A stretch of 64,000 nt of DNA, taken from positions 111,922 to 175,921 of the forward strand of contig JAPZTS010000014.1 in NCBI GenBank assembly GCA_027533185.1, in the 5' to 3' direction. Below the pieces are notes generated by a model. It did not search any database. It had not been told where the DNA came from and was given only the letters and a program-made list of their open reading frames with translations. Shown piece after piece: positions 35,450 to 44,872 of the stretch. The translations under genes and the position numbers were made by a program. The stretch is from Leptospira sp. (lineage in GTDB: Bacteria > Spirochaetota > Leptospiria > Leptospirales > Leptospiraceae). Each line of letters opens with the position of its first letter. The stretch's first letter is position 1.

Positions 35450-37292
35450 TGCAAATTTTTTTATCCAATGTTTAGTCTATCTCACAAGTGCCATTGTTGT
35501 TGTTCCTATCGTTAGTCGTCTCGGACTTGGTTCCGTATTGGGTTATCTCTTGGCAGGAATTGTGATTGGTCCCTTCTCCTTTGGATTTGTAGGAACCGAA
35601 GGCAAGGATTTATTGCATTTTGCCGAATTTGGCGTGGTAATGATGTTATTTGTGATTGGCCTAGAATTGGAACTAGACCTTCTCTGGCGGTTGAAGTTTT
35701 GGTTACTTGGTTTGGGTGGTCTTCAAATACTCATAACAACCGTTTTTGTTGCGGTTATTTCTTATTTATTCCAGTATTCTAGTTCTGCCTCTATTGCAAT
35801 GGGATTAATATTGTCTCTATCTTCTACTGCAATCGTCTTACAGACATTAAAAGAGAAAGGTTTGATGAAATCACTTTCTGGTCAGGCATCTTTTTCTGTG
35901 TTGTTATTTCAAGATATCGCTGTAATCCCTATACTTGCGATCTTTCCATTACTTTCGGAGGGAAGCTCTGTAGGCGGGGGAGACCATTCTTCTCTGATAT
36001 CTGAATTCCCTGGATTTGTCCAAGGCCTGATCGTTCTTGGAGTGATTGTTTCAATTATTGGAATAGGAAGATATGGATTGGGGCCTCTTTTTCGCTTTTT
36101 GGCAAAAACGGGCAATCGAGAAATTTTTACTGGTGCAAGTTTACTTTTAGTAATCGCAATATCTTTGTTAATGGGTGCGATTGGACTTTCAGCCGCCTTA
36201 GGGACATTTCTTGCAGGAGTGGTACTTGCAAGTAGCGAATTTAGACATGAATTGGAGAGTAATATCGAACCGTTTAAAGGGTTGCTACTAGGTCTCTTTT
36301 TTCTAAGTGTTGGTGCATCTATGGATGTGTCATTGGTCTTTCAGGATCCAATCCAATTATTTTCGTATGTTTTTGGAATCGTTCTGTTAAAAGCTTTGGT
36401 TCTTTTTGGTTTAGGTATCCTGTTTAAAATTCCATTAGATCAAAATTTATACTTTGCAATTGCAGTTTCCCAAGTGGGTGAATTTTCGTTCGTTCTATTC
36501 GGTTATGCGGAAAATCTTCACATTCTTCCTGCAAACCTTGTAAATCTAATGGTCGCATCCGTTGCAATGAGTATGGCATTCACCCCCATTCTTCTTTTGA
36601 TCTATGAAAAACTAATTCTGCCAAGATTTGAAAAATCGAGTTTCGATGTTGGTTCTTCTGAAATTCACAATGATAAAAATCCAGTGATCATTTGCGGATT
36701 TGGCAAATTTGGAAATATGTTAGGGCGTTTCCTTTGTGTAAATGGAATAGGAATTACTATTTTAGATCACGATGCGGATCGAATCCAGATGTTATCTCGA
36801 TTTGGTTTTAAGGTCTACTTCGGTGATGCGACTCGAACCGAACTTTTGGTATCAGCAGGAATTGAATCGGCTAAAATAGTTGTGTGTGCGCTGGACAGTA
36901 TCGAAAAAAACAAACAACTCGTAGAGTCTGTCAAACATAATTTTCCGCATGTAAAGATCATGGTGAGGGCGGGAGATCGAGAAGAGGCCTATGAACTGCT
37001 GGAAGCCGGTGCAGATCAAATCTACCGTGAGACTCGGGAGACAGCAATAAAGCTTGGTAAAGACCTACTGATCAATCTTGGAATAAGGGCATACCAAGCT
37101 AAAAGAGCCGAGGATGTATTCTTGAAACATGATGACGATACATTCCTAGAACTTTTTGGCTATAGAAAAGATAACATAACGTACGTAAGTTTAGCAAAAA
37201 AACGAAATGCGGAATTGGAAAGACTTATGGTAGTCGATACAGAAGAAAATAAAATAAGTTTAGAAAATTCTTGGAGTGATTTAGAACGGTAG
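35442..37292 (+). CDS. kefC: KefC-type potassium/proton antiporter
   Basis: A 616-residue CPA2-family antiporter with about 12 membrane spans (residues 1-385) and a C-terminal RCK/TrkA-N domain starting about 408. Visible features are LGSVLGYLLAGIVIGP, FVIGLELELDLLWRLKF, LGTFLAGVVLASSEFRHELE and the nucleotide-binding NPVIICGFGKFGNMLGRFL with LDHDADRI. It exports K+ in exchange for H+ and protects against electrophile stress. It is coupled to the KefF gene. A hairpin follows between it and the convergent gene. Confidence 0.93.
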   Translation: MHDANFFIQCLVYLTSAIVVVPIVSRLGLGSVLGYLLAGIVIGPFSFGFVGTEGKDLLHFAEFGVVMMLFVIGLELELDLLWRLKFWLLGLGGLQILITTVFVAVISYLFQYSSSASIAMGLILSLSSTAIVLQTLKEKGLMKSLSGQASFSVLLFQDIAVIPILAIFPLLSEGSSVGGGDHSSLISEFPGFVQGLIVLGVIVSIIGIGRYGLGPLFRFLAKTGNREIFTGASLLLVIAISLLMGAIGLSAALGTFLAGVVLASSEFRHELESNIEPFKGLLLGLFFLSVGASMDVSLVFQDPIQLFSYVFGIVLLKALVLFGLGILFKIPLDQNLYFAIAVSQVGEFSFVLFGYAENLHILPANLVNLMVASVAMSMAFTPILLLIYEKLILPRFEKSSFDVGSSEIHNDKNPVIICGFGKFGNMLGRFLCVNGIGITILDHDADRIQMLSRFGFKVYFGDATRTELLVSAGIESAKIVVCALDSIEKNKQLVESVKHNFPHVKIMVRAGDREEAYELLEAGADQIYRETRETAIKLGKDLLINLGIRAYQAKRAEDVFLKHDDDTFLELFGYRKDNITYVSLAKKRNAELERLMVVDTEENKISLENSWSDLER

Positions 37293-37297
37293 GAAAA

Positions 37298-37323
37298 GAT
37301 GCCAACTTTTATGCGTTGGCATC
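37298..37323. terminator. convergent-gene hairpin, possible two-way terminator
   Basis: GATGCCAAC (37298-37306) and GTTGGCATC (37315-37323) form a perfect 9-bp stem with an 8-base loop. It sits between the kefC stop (37292) and the end of the opposing lipoprotein gene (37334). T content nearby on both sides is moderate, so termination strength is uncertain. Confidence 0.6.
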
Positions 37324-37333
37324 ATAGGATTTT

Positions 37334-38560
37334 CTATCGACCTTTAAATTCTGCTTCTACTACTCCTCTTTTAGATCCCGTTATATTCAATACTTTGGAT
37401 CCTAAGAATCGGAAACTAGAATCTTTTTTATACATAAGTTCCTCAGCAAACATCGATTCTTTTCCTGGATATGTTAATTCCCATTCTGAACCGTTTATAT
37501 CTGTTTTGCGATCATTCACTTGTTTTACAGATGTATACTCGATCAGATCATTTTTGAAATTGATTGCATCTTCTAGCGCAAGCCCCTTGAATCGAAAGAT
37601 TACCGTATTTTGTTCTGTTAGTTTAAACCACTCATCCTTAATTTGTTTTCCAGCCTTGTCCGATGCAAGTTTTGCCCAATCTTTTGTTGCTTGTTCTCGG
37701 GAAACTTCTTGAGTAATATCAGCGCCACGACCTTCGAGTGATCCCGAACCAAAAATTTTTCCATCGCCCCATAGTTGAATAATACGGTAGGGACCTGTCG
37801 CAGCAGAACTTAAAAAATCAGTCTTTTTTCCGCCAGGAAGAACAACAGGTTTTTGGTCTGTTGTGACAACTTTTCCGATAATAAGAACTTCAGCTCCAGA
37901 CTCTTGTGCGAGGCTGAGTAGTGGACTACCTTCTTCTACAGAATTCATATCAAGTTTTGCTAATGCTGGATTTTTTTTGAGTAGGGCAGTTAATTGTGAG
38001 CTATCCACAACCTTGTTTCCTTTAGCGCGGAGTCTTTCAATCATTTCTGCTTCCGCAATATTCGTTGCAGATCCGATCGGATAAGACTTTCCGTTGATTG
38101 TGGATTGAATCAGAACAGCAATCCGAGGATTCCCAACATCATCGAGTAATGCATCTACTGCAGTAGAAAGTTTGGTTGCTTCCACTTCGCAACGCACGTT
38201 GAGCCGGATCATATCTTGGGTATCCAGCTTCCATTTTTCCTCACTTAGGATATCGTATTTTTTTACAAAAGAGTCCGTTTTGCCATACAGTTTGGAGCCG
38301 AGTGATTGTCCATCTGAGACACCTGATTTTTCTGTAATTTGTTCCCCTACAAGTTTTCGAATCGCATTGAGTTTTGCATCTTTGAGAGCTTTGTTCCGTG
38401 CAAGTGCTAAGTCACCTTGGTAAATCGGTGCCTCACCCATGGCAGTCACTACATTCTCTGGAACTCCTGGTACTTTTTCTGCTTTGAGAGAGCTGCCACA
38501 ATTGGCGGTAAACAATAGGAAAAACCCGAGAAAGGTTAGGGAAAAGTATCGATTTGTCAT
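37334..38560 (-). CDS. lipoprotein with FlgT-like N-terminal region
   Basis: A 408-residue probable lipoprotein (signal with lipobox FTANC, Cys about 21). The region after it (VVTAMGEAPIYQGDLALARN, ALKDAKLNAIRKLVGEQI) is like the N-terminal domain of FlgT/LPP20-type proteins, where similar ALxxAxxxAxxxL helices occur. A mid region (about 160-270, VLIQSTINGKSYPIG, AEVLIIGKVVTTDQK) resembles TolB-like beta-rich folds. It may work in the envelope; the function is not known. AAGGAG precedes the ATG at 38560. Confidence 0.7.
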   Translation of the reverse strand: MTNRYFSLTFLGFFLLFTANCGSSLKAEKVPGVPENVVTAMGEAPIYQGDLALARNKALKDAKLNAIRKLVGEQITEKSGVSDGQSLGSKLYGKTDSFVKKYDILSEEKWKLDTQDMIRLNVRCEVEATKLSTAVDALLDDVGNPRIAVLIQSTINGKSYPIGSATNIAEAEMIERLRAKGNKVVDSSQLTALLKKNPALAKLDMNSVEEGSPLLSLAQESGAEVLIIGKVVTTDQKPVVLPGGKKTDFLSSAATGPYRIIQLWGDGKIFGSGSLEGRGADITQEVSREQATKDWAKLASDKAGKQIKDEWFKLTEQNTVIFRFKGLALEDAINFKNDLIEYTSVKQVNDRKTDINGSEWELTYPGKESMFAEELMYKKDSSFRFLGSKVLNITGSKRGVVEAEFKGR

Positions 38561-38600
38561 GTAAGAGCATTTCTCCTTGAAGATTTGATATATTATAGAA

Positions 38601-39857
38601 ATGTATACTTACATGACCAAATACTTTTTTAGGTTTTCTTTAATCTTTCTTGCCCTTGCCTGCCAAGGAAATACGGTTCCACAGTTCCGTGTCCACCCAT
38701 CCAATTCAAAAATTACAGCATCGCAGGATACATTCTATGAAAAGATTCTGCCGGGACTGAGTGGCAAAAAATTGATGTTGGCAACGAATCCCTCTGGAAT
38801 CGGAACAAATCCCACAAAGATCAGCCAGATGTTGGAAAAATACAATATCAAATTGGAACATCTGATCGGTCTTGAGCATGGGTTCTTGGGTTTGGAAGAA
38901 GATTTTAGCCAAACGCCTGTTACCATGGATTCAACCTTCCAAAGACCTTTGTATCATATTTACAAGATTAAGGATTCTGAGCTCAGAGACCTTTTGATAG
39001 AAGTCGACGTCGTTGTTTTTGATGTACAAGATGTCGGTATGCGCTGTTATACGTACTTGAGCGTACTCAAACGACTTATGGATGGTCTGAAGGGATTAAA
39101 AACAAAACTGATTGTTTTAGATCATATCCATACTGCTATGCACCTACCGCCTCTTGGTGAAAAAATGAGTTCTAAAAATATCAATTTTGCAGGAGAATTT
39201 CCATCCCTTTTAATTACAGGTATGACAATGGGTGAAGCTGCCAAATACTATAACAAAGAGTATGCGAAAGGATCAGTTCAACTCGAAGTTGTGCCAGTTT
39301 TGGGATACAAACGTGGCGTATACTTTGAAGAGACAGGAATACCTTGGACAACACCATCTCCGAATCTGCCCATGGTTGATTCTGCGAGGAACTATCTTTC
39401 CTTGGTATTATTAGAAGGAGTGAATGTTTCCGTCGGTCGCGGAACCCAAGCTCCTTTTGTTTACTTCGGGGCAACTTGGATGAACAATCCCGAAGAATTG
39501 GCTGAGCGACTTTCCCAACTTGATAAACAAGCATATTATTTCACAACAGTATACTTCAAACCTCTTTATGGACCTTATAAGGGTAAGATTTGTACTGGCC
39601 TTCGGATGAATTTAGTTCGCCCCGAGTATGACCCGATTTTGCTTGCCTATGAACTCATAAAAGGACTTAAAGAAACGTATCCAAATGATTTTAAGTGGAA
39701 TAAAGGGAATACCAACCATTGGGTAGACCAACTCTGGGGAAATGATAACTTTCGTAAGTCGATCGACGCAGGGATTTCTTACCAAGAATTTCGCAAAGGT
39801 TTTGAACCTGTTGAGCTTGAAGAAAAGAAAAAAATTGCACCATACTTGATGTATTGA
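38601..39857 (+). CDS. DUF1343 / NamZ-family lipoprotein (GH171-like)
   Basis: A 418-residue probable lipoprotein (lipobox LALAC, Cys about 21) with a DUF1343 domain, the family of exo-beta-N-acetylmuramidase NamZ. Shared features are LMLATNPSGIGTN, LIGLEHGFLGLEE (holding the candidate catalytic Glu) and VVVFDVQDVGMRCYTYLS. The usual LDRPNP-type segment is replaced by LDHIHTAMHLPPLG, and LEHG stands where PEHG is common. It may recycle cell-wall fragments, but substrate specificity could differ. The ATG at 38601 or 38613 could serve. Confidence 0.8.
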   Translation: MYTYMTKYFFRFSLIFLALACQGNTVPQFRVHPSNSKITASQDTFYEKILPGLSGKKLMLATNPSGIGTNPTKISQMLEKYNIKLEHLIGLEHGFLGLEEDFSQTPVTMDSTFQRPLYHIYKIKDSELRDLLIEVDVVVFDVQDVGMRCYTYLSVLKRLMDGLKGLKTKLIVLDHIHTAMHLPPLGEKMSSKNINFAGEFPSLLITGMTMGEAAKYYNKEYAKGSVQLEVVPVLGYKRGVYFEETGIPWTTPSPNLPMVDSARNYLSLVLLEGVNVSVGRGTQAPFVYFGATWMNNPEELAERLSQLDKQAYYFTTVYFKPLYGPYKGKICTGLRMNLVRPEYDPILLAYELIKGLKETYPNDFKWNKGNTNHWVDQLWGNDNFRKSIDAGISYQEFRKGFEPVELEEKKKIAPYLMY

Positions 39858-39858
39858 A

Positions 39859-40470
39859 ATGAATTACTTTCGAAATTTATTTCTAAATCGAATTTGGTTA
39901 TTTTGTTTTATCTCAGGTGTCTGCATCAGTTCCGTTTTTGGATCTGACCGTGAGCCAATACTGATTCCTAAAAATAAAGTCCCCAAACTTTTAAAATCTG
40001 TGGCATATGCTACAATTCGTTCAACCTTACTTCATAACTACCAGTTCCGTGAAGCGAGATTCGTTTCACCTATGGACTGCCCTCATAAGTTTCCTAGTTT
40101 ACCAGGTTTTTTTGGATGTCATTTATTGGAATTTCCAGAAATCTCGGATTCCCTCTCTACCACTGCTTCGACAATGGATTCGCAATTCGCAGATGGTGAG
40201 ATAGAAATGCAAGAATTACAAGATAGCTTTTCTGAGGCCAAATCAAAATCCCCATTTATGAATGGCCGAGTGGCAAGAGTTAGTCGTGGAGAAAAGGAAA
40301 TTTTAGCATTTTATTCAACAAATGACTATATTTCGCATTATAAATTCCAAGACCAAATTGTGATTTTTAAATGGAAACAGGATTCTAAAAAACTATTACT
40401 TAGCTCTTTGATTTTTGTTAAACTTGGACTTGATAACTTTCCCGAAACTGTTTACGAGTACAATTTTTAA
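39859..40470 (+). CDS. exported protein of unknown function
   Basis: A 203-residue protein with a signal peptide (IWLFCFISGVCISSVFG). It has two Cys (DCPHKF, FGCHLLEF) that may form a disulfide, a polar middle (QFADGEIEMQELQDSFSEAK) and a beta-rich end. The start lies one base after the NamZ-like stop, so it is probably co-transcribed. I do not recognise the family. Confidence 0.65.
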   Translation: MNYFRNLFLNRIWLFCFISGVCISSVFGSDREPILIPKNKVPKLLKSVAYATIRSTLLHNYQFREARFVSPMDCPHKFPSLPGFFGCHLLEFPEISDSLSTTASTMDSQFADGEIEMQELQDSFSEAKSKSPFMNGRVARVSRGEKEILAFYSTNDYISHYKFQDQIVIFKWKQDSKKLLLSSLIFVKLGLDNFPETVYEYNF

Positions 40471-40471
40471 A

Positions 40472-41338
40472 ATGATAAAGTTGTGTGGTTACGTTCGGAT
40501 GATGGATCATAAAAACCTGAATCCAGTTTTGTACAATTGGGTATATGCAGAATACCAGGATGCAACGAATACTCAGATTGAAAGACGCTCCTCTAATTCT
40601 TTAAATGAATGGATTGGCAAAAAGATTCGGCTTTCTACGAACGATGAGATTCGATGTATGGAATGTTCCAAAAAAACAAAGAAATCGTTTAACCAAGGTT
40701 ATTGTTTTGTTTGTTTTTCTCGTTTGGCAAAAAATGATCTTTGTATTATGAAACCAGAGACTTGCCACCACCACAAAGGAACGTGTCGCGAGCCAATTTG
40801 GGGTGAGGAACATTGTTTTAAAAAACATACTGTTTATTTCGCCAATTCAAGTGGGATAAAAGTTGGTATCACAAAAGAAAATCCTATATCAAATCGATGG
40901 GTAGACCAAGGAGCGAGTTTTGGTATCGGGGTATTAGAAGTTGGCTCAAGGCGAGACGCAGGAATCATCGAGTCGTATCTTTCGAAATTTCTTCCAGACA
41001 AAACCTCCTGGCAAAAGATGGTTTCAGCAGATCCGATTCCTCTCGATTTAAAAAAAGAGAAGGATAAATTTGTTAGGCATTTAGAAACTCAAAATTTTGT
41101 TTACGAAGAAAATCCAAAAGGGTCAGTCCAATGGACAATTTTACAAAATGCGGAACCCGTAAGTATCCATTACCCAATAACAAGATATCCTTCCAAAATC
41201 AAATCTTTAAAACTGACTAATGAAAGCCCTATCCATGATACATTGGTAGGTATCAAAGGGCAATATCTATTGTTTGATTCAGGTGTGATCAACATACGAA
41301 GTTTAGGTGGGTTATACTGTGAGTTATCCATCGACTGA
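40472..41338 (+). CDS. DUF2797 domain protein
   Basis: A 288-residue protein with a Cys-rich zinc-type N-terminal region (RCMECSKKTKKSF, YCFVCF, CIMKPETCHHHKGTC, CFKKHTVY), typical of DUF2797 proteins. The following part (GIKVGITKENPISNRWVDQG, RRDAGIIESYLSKFL) recalls GIY-YIG-like nuclease folds, which are often noted in this family; this is tentative. Nucleic-acid binding is likely, but the role is unknown. The ATG at 40472 follows immediately after the previous gene. Confidence 0.75.
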   Translation: MIKLCGYVRMMDHKNLNPVLYNWVYAEYQDATNTQIERRSSNSLNEWIGKKIRLSTNDEIRCMECSKKTKKSFNQGYCFVCFSRLAKNDLCIMKPETCHHHKGTCREPIWGEEHCFKKHTVYFANSSGIKVGITKENPISNRWVDQGASFGIGVLEVGSRRDAGIIESYLSKFLPDKTSWQKMVSADPIPLDLKKEKDKFVRHLETQNFVYEENPKGSVQWTILQNAEPVSIHYPITRYPSKIKSLKLTNESPIHDTLVGIKGQYLLFDSGVINIRSLGGLYCELSID

Positions 41339-41993
41339 AATCGAACTTCGTGGTGGCTTTCTTTCAAAAATTCTCTATGAAAATGAGATTTTTTATCTTG
41401 TTAGCAAACCAGCTGGTCTACCAGTACATGAAACGAAAGATCCAAAAAGACCAGATTTAACTCGTCTGATCAGTGAACATTTGAAAACTCCAGTGTTAAG
41501 ATGTGTCAATCGATTGGATTTGGGGACAAGCGGAATTGTAATGCTTGGGAAACCCCAAGCCAATAATCAATTATTGGATGTTATACTTTCTTTCGCAAAA
41601 AAATCATATTTATTTTTAGCAAAAGGGATTCCCGATTGGGATCAAACTCGATTTGAGTGTTTTTTAAAAGATGGAAATAAAAAATGTTCCATTGTTCGTA
41701 GTGGTGGAAAAAAAGCAATAACGGACTTTCGAGTTTTAAAGAAAGGAGATGGGATTTATTTGGGACAAGCGGATTTAGTTACAGGAAGACGCCACCAAAT
41801 TAGAATTAGTTTAAGTGCACTTGGATTCCCAATTTTAGGGGATATTGTTTATGGAGATCTCGATTCAAAGGAAGAACGAATGTTCTTACATGCTTGTAGT
41901 TTTCAGTTTGAGTGGAATTCTACCTTAATCAAAATTACCGACCCATTGCCTAGTCTATTTGACCGTCGACTCATACGGAAAGCAAAAATATGA
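41319..41993 (+). CDS. RluA-type pseudouridine synthase
   Basis: About 224 residues. The catalytic Asp lies in CVNRLDLGTSGIVML, and other family motifs are VSKPAGLPVHETKD and LVTGRRHQIRISLSALGFPI. The enzyme isomerises uridine in RNA; the exact target (rRNA or tRNA) cannot be told. The start is GTG at 41319, with AGGTGG eight bases upstream; an in-frame GTG at 41307 is possible. It overlaps the DUF2797 end and the next start (ATGA), so three genes are coupled. Confidence 0.88.
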   Translation: MSYPSTEIELRGGFLSKILYENEIFYLVSKPAGLPVHETKDPKRPDLTRLISEHLKTPVLRCVNRLDLGTSGIVMLGKPQANNQLLDVILSFAKKSYLFLAKGIPDWDQTRFECFLKDGNKKCSIVRSGGKKAITDFRVLKKGDGIYLGQADLVTGRRHQIRISLSALGFPILGDIVYGDLDSKEERMFLHACSFQFEWNSTLIKITDPLPSLFDRRLIRKAKI

Positions 41994-42475
41994 ATTCAGT
42001 GTATGAGAAATATTTAATCGAGAAAAGGTTTCAAAAGCGAATCAGTGTGTTTTCACGATTGCTTTCCATCTCGTATGTCAGTATATATTTATATTTACTT
42101 TTTACTTCTGGATATATGGCAAATCCGCTCATTGTTCTGATCAACTACCTTGCAATTTATACGACTGCTTCTGGTCTTATTCTCTTTAAATATTTCGAAA
42201 TTCCAGAGATTTTACTGAACGTTAAAAAAATAGATGTTCGGGGAACCTTTTTAGATTTATCGAGAGACCATCAAGAATTGGTTTGGGCAAATCTCAGTAA
42301 CCCTCCTAACTTGCCCGAAAAGGTAAGTCGAGAATGGATACTCAATACCTTAAAATTGGATGACCGCTTCAATTGGAAACGTATCGGAAAGATATATTTC
42401 ATAAAATATCTTTTGTTATTTCTATTAACAACCGGTTATCTACTCACCGTTTACTTCGAGACTGGCTTCCAGTAG
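41990..42475 (+). CDS. membrane protein of unknown function
   Basis: A 161-residue protein with about three spans: SRLLSISYVSIYLYLLFT, a second at about 50-68 (LINYLAIYTTASGLILF) and a C-terminal one (IKYLLLFLLTTGYLLTVYF). A soluble loop of about 60 residues lies between them. It is coupled to the pseudouridine synthase gene by ATGA. The family is unknown. Confidence 0.65.
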   Translation: MNSVYEKYLIEKRFQKRISVFSRLLSISYVSIYLYLLFTSGYMANPLIVLINYLAIYTTASGLILFKYFEIPEILLNVKKIDVRGTFLDLSRDHQELVWANLSNPPNLPEKVSREWILNTLKLDDRFNWKRIGKIYFIKYLLLFLLTTGYLLTVYFETGFQ

Positions 42476-42522
42476 AAGGCAATTTTCCTTGTCGGTGTTA
42501 GGAGTTTTTAAATTCTATCCTT

Positions 42523-43620
42523 ATGGCATTAAACTGTGGTATCGTAGGACTTCCAAATGTGGGTAAGTCGACAATTTTTAACGCTCTGACAAAGGCAGGA
42601 GCCCAAGCTGCAAACTATCCGTTTTGTACAATCGAACCCAATACTGGTGTAGTCGAAGTTCCAGATGAAAGACTAAGTCGCCTAAGCGAAATCTACAAAC
42701 CCAAACGTACTGTACCAACTATGATTGAATTTGTTGATATTGCAGGACTTGTGAAAGGTGCAAGCCAGGGGGAGGGTTTGGGAAATCAGTTTTTATCCCA
42801 TATTCGAGAGGTGGATGCAATCTGCCATGTGGTAAGAGCATTTGAGGATGAAAATATAACACATGTTCACGGTAAAGTTGATCCAATCGAAGATATAACA
42901 GTCATCAACTATGAATTGATATTGGCCGATTTAGATAGTCTAGAGAAGCAACAACAGAGAGTCTCCAAAACTGCAAAAACTGGAAATAAAGAAGCACAGG
43001 AAATACTGTCTGTTATGGATAAAATCTTGGATGCTCTTAAAAAAGGATTCCGTGCGTCCACTGTAACGCTAACTGATGAAGAAGTAAAAATTGCCAAAAA
43101 GTTTAATTTAATTACCATCAAACCAGTACTATATGTAGCAAATATTTTAGATTCCGATGTTAAAAATGCAAACAATGTACATGTTCAAAAAATTAAAGAG
43201 TTTGCTCAAAAAGAAAATGCGCCTGTTGTAGTTTTATGCGGTCGTTTTGAGGAAGAAATCTCAGGATTGGAGAAGGACGACCAGTTGGCATTTCTAGAAG
43301 AAATCGGAGAGAAGGAATCGGGACTATCTCGGATGATCCGAGCATCTTACAAACTTCTCGGACTTGTTACTTTTTTTACTGCTGGCGTTGAAGAAGTTCG
43401 TGCATGGACTACAAAACAAGGAAGTTCTGGGCCAGTAGCTGCTTCGGTAATCCATTCTGACTTTGAAAAAGGATATATACGAGCAGAAGTTATGCGGTAT
43501 GAAGATCTTCACAGGACCAACGATCCCGTTAAAGTTAAAGATGAAGGCAAATTAAAAATCGAAGGTAAGGAATATATAGTCCAGGATGGAGATGTGATTT
43601 ATTTCCGTGTGAATGCTTAA
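42523..43620 (+). CDS. ychF: redox-regulated ATPase/GTPase YchF
   Basis: A 365-residue OBG-family P-loop protein. Motifs visible are [38 protein letters not shown] and the C-terminal TGS-type domain ([19 protein letters not shown], then [10 protein letters not shown]). YchF binds ATP more readily than GTP and is linked to translation and oxidative-stress control. The length is normal. A bidirectional terminator overlaps its end. Confidence 0.96.
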   Translation: MALNCGIVGLPNVGKSTIFNALTKAGAQAANYPFCTIEPNTGVVEVPDERLSRLSEIYKPKRTVPTMIEFVDIAGLVKGASQGEGLGNQFLSHIREVDAICHVVRAFEDENITHVHGKVDPIEDITVINYELILADLDSLEKQQQRVSKTAKTGNKEAQEILSVMDKILDALKKGFRASTVTLTDEEVKIAKKFNLITIKPVLYVANILDSDVKNANNVHVQKIKEFAQKENAPVVVLCGRFEEEISGLEKDDQLAFLEEIGEKESGLSRMIRASYKLLGLVTFFTAGVEEVRAWTTKQGSSGPVAASVIHSDFEKGYIRAEVMRYEDLHRTNDPVKVKDEGKLKIEGKEYIVQDGDVIYFRVNA

Positions 43621-43648
43621 AAAAAGAACCCGACATAAGTCGGGTTTT
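43618..43648. terminator. bidirectional terminator between ychF and the CHAT operon
   Basis: AACCCGAC (43627-43634) and GTCGGGTT (43639-43646) form an 8-bp stem with loop ATAA. On the minus strand it is followed by C and a run of Ts (complement of 43618-43625); on the plus strand a shorter T-run (TTTT) follows. It can end both the ychF transcript and the opposing operon. Confidence 0.8.
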
Positions 43649-43756
43649 AAAATCGAATCGTTTGGAAAAGAAAGTGGCTTCTTACTAGATTAAGGCACCT
43701 CTTCGTCTAATATGTATCTTCCCGATTTCGATTTATTGCAAATCTCCCAAAAAAAA

Positions 43757-44284
43757 CTAAGATTTTAACAAAAAGTGAAAATTCGCTCGAATTTCGTCCC
43801 CAGCCAAGATACGAATTTCTGGCGCAAAATCCATTTGAATTGGTGTATCAAACATGGATCGGAGATCTAGCCTTTCCAAGGTTTCTAAAGCAATCCCATC
43901 CGAGACTAGCTCCGCGGATAGGCCTTTGTGCGGGTTCACTTTCAGTGAAAGAAACAATCCTTCCGTAGATTCGGAAAAAACAAATTGTATATCGAGCCCG
44001 TTTTGGCTTCGGTGGAGGGTGAATCCCTTTCTCAGGGGTCCCGAGTCCCGGGTTAGGAGGGGAGTCGGAAAAACGTCCAGGTTTTCAAGATCGCTTGTAA
44101 CCACTTTCAAACGATCTTCTAACACTTGCAATAGGACCTGGACTGCTCCCGATGGCTTTGGTAGGACCTGGTCCAAGAGATTTTTTACTTCTGTTGGAGA
44201 AAGTTCGGGGCCTGTCGCCATCAGGTATTCTGCTTCTTTGAGTTTTATCTTTTGCATAAAATCACTTGGATCAAATGGTTTCAT
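43757..44284 (-). CDS. unknown protein, last gene of the CHAT/sigma operon
   Basis: A 175-residue soluble protein without signal or membrane span. The first half is helical (MQKIKLKEAEYLMATG, VQVLLQVLEDRLKVV), and the second looks beta-rich (GFTLHRSQNGLDIQFVFSES, EIRILAGDEIRANFHFLL). It lies 17 nt after an ECF sigma gene, so it may be a regulator or substrate in that system; this is inferred from position only. I do not recognise the family. Confidence 0.65.
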   Translation of the reverse strand: MKPFDPSDFMQKIKLKEAEYLMATGPELSPTEVKNLLDQVLPKPSGAVQVLLQVLEDRLKVVTSDLENLDVFPTPLLTRDSGPLRKGFTLHRSQNGLDIQFVFSESTEGLFLSLKVNPHKGLSAELVSDGIALETLERLDLRSMFDTPIQMDFAPEIRILAGDEIRANFHFLLKS

Positions 44285-44301
44285 TAGTATATTGCCAATT
44301 C

Positions 44302-44871
44302 CTAAGACTTTATTTCATTTCCGACGAATTTTTTTAGTTTTTCCTTCGCTCGATTTGCCCGAGCGAGAACGGTTCCTAGCGGTTCTTTTAAAATTTCTGC
44401 AATTTCTTTGAATTTATAACCTTTTGTGCGTAATATGAGGATTTCTCGACTCGGTTCGTCTAATCCCTCGAGTAGATCATAAAACTCTTGTTTCTCCTCT
44501 ATTTCAAAATAGATTTCATCATGACCAGGTCTTTCGTCCAAGATATCAATGCTTAGATCTAAAGGAAGACCTTCCCGAAAATCTTTCCGTCGAAGAGAGC
44601 GGGTTTTTGACATGCTAACATTCTTTGCAATTTCATTTAAATAGATTATAAAAGCTCCTAGATGGTCTCCTTGGAATTTGCGTAAGAGCTGGTAATTGTT
44701 TTCTGTAATCTTTAAATAGACGAGTTGGGCTGTATCATTGACTTCCGAATTGGGAACAAATCTCGCACAGGTCCCCGAAATCAATCTATGAAATTTAGAA
44801 ACAAATCTTGTCCAGGCAGGTCCATTTCCCACCAAACACAAATCGATCATTTCGCGTATCGTTTCAGGCAT
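44302..44871 (-). CDS. RNA polymerase ECF-like sigma factor of the CHAT operon
   Basis: A 189-residue sigma-70 family factor. Region 2 is loosely conserved (NDTAQLVYLKITENNYQLL, then FIIYLNEIAKNVSMSKTRS), and region 4 is clear (LDEPSREILILRTKGYKFKE, IAEILKEPLGTVLARANRAK). It has no adjacent classic anti-sigma factor. The gene starts 1 nt after the previous gene's stop and belongs to a tight operon with a CHAT protease. Activation by protease cleavage of a partner is an idea, not shown. Confidence 0.85.
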   Translation of the reverse strand: MPETIREMIDLCLVGNGPAWTRFVSKFHRLISGTCARFVPNSEVNDTAQLVYLKITENNYQLLRKFQGDHLGAFIIYLNEIAKNVSMSKTRSLRRKDFREGLPLDLSIDILDERPGHDEIYFEIEEKQEFYDLLEGLDEPSREILILRTKGYKFKEIAEILKEPLGTVLARANRAKEKLKKFVGNEIKS

Positions 44872-44872
44872 A

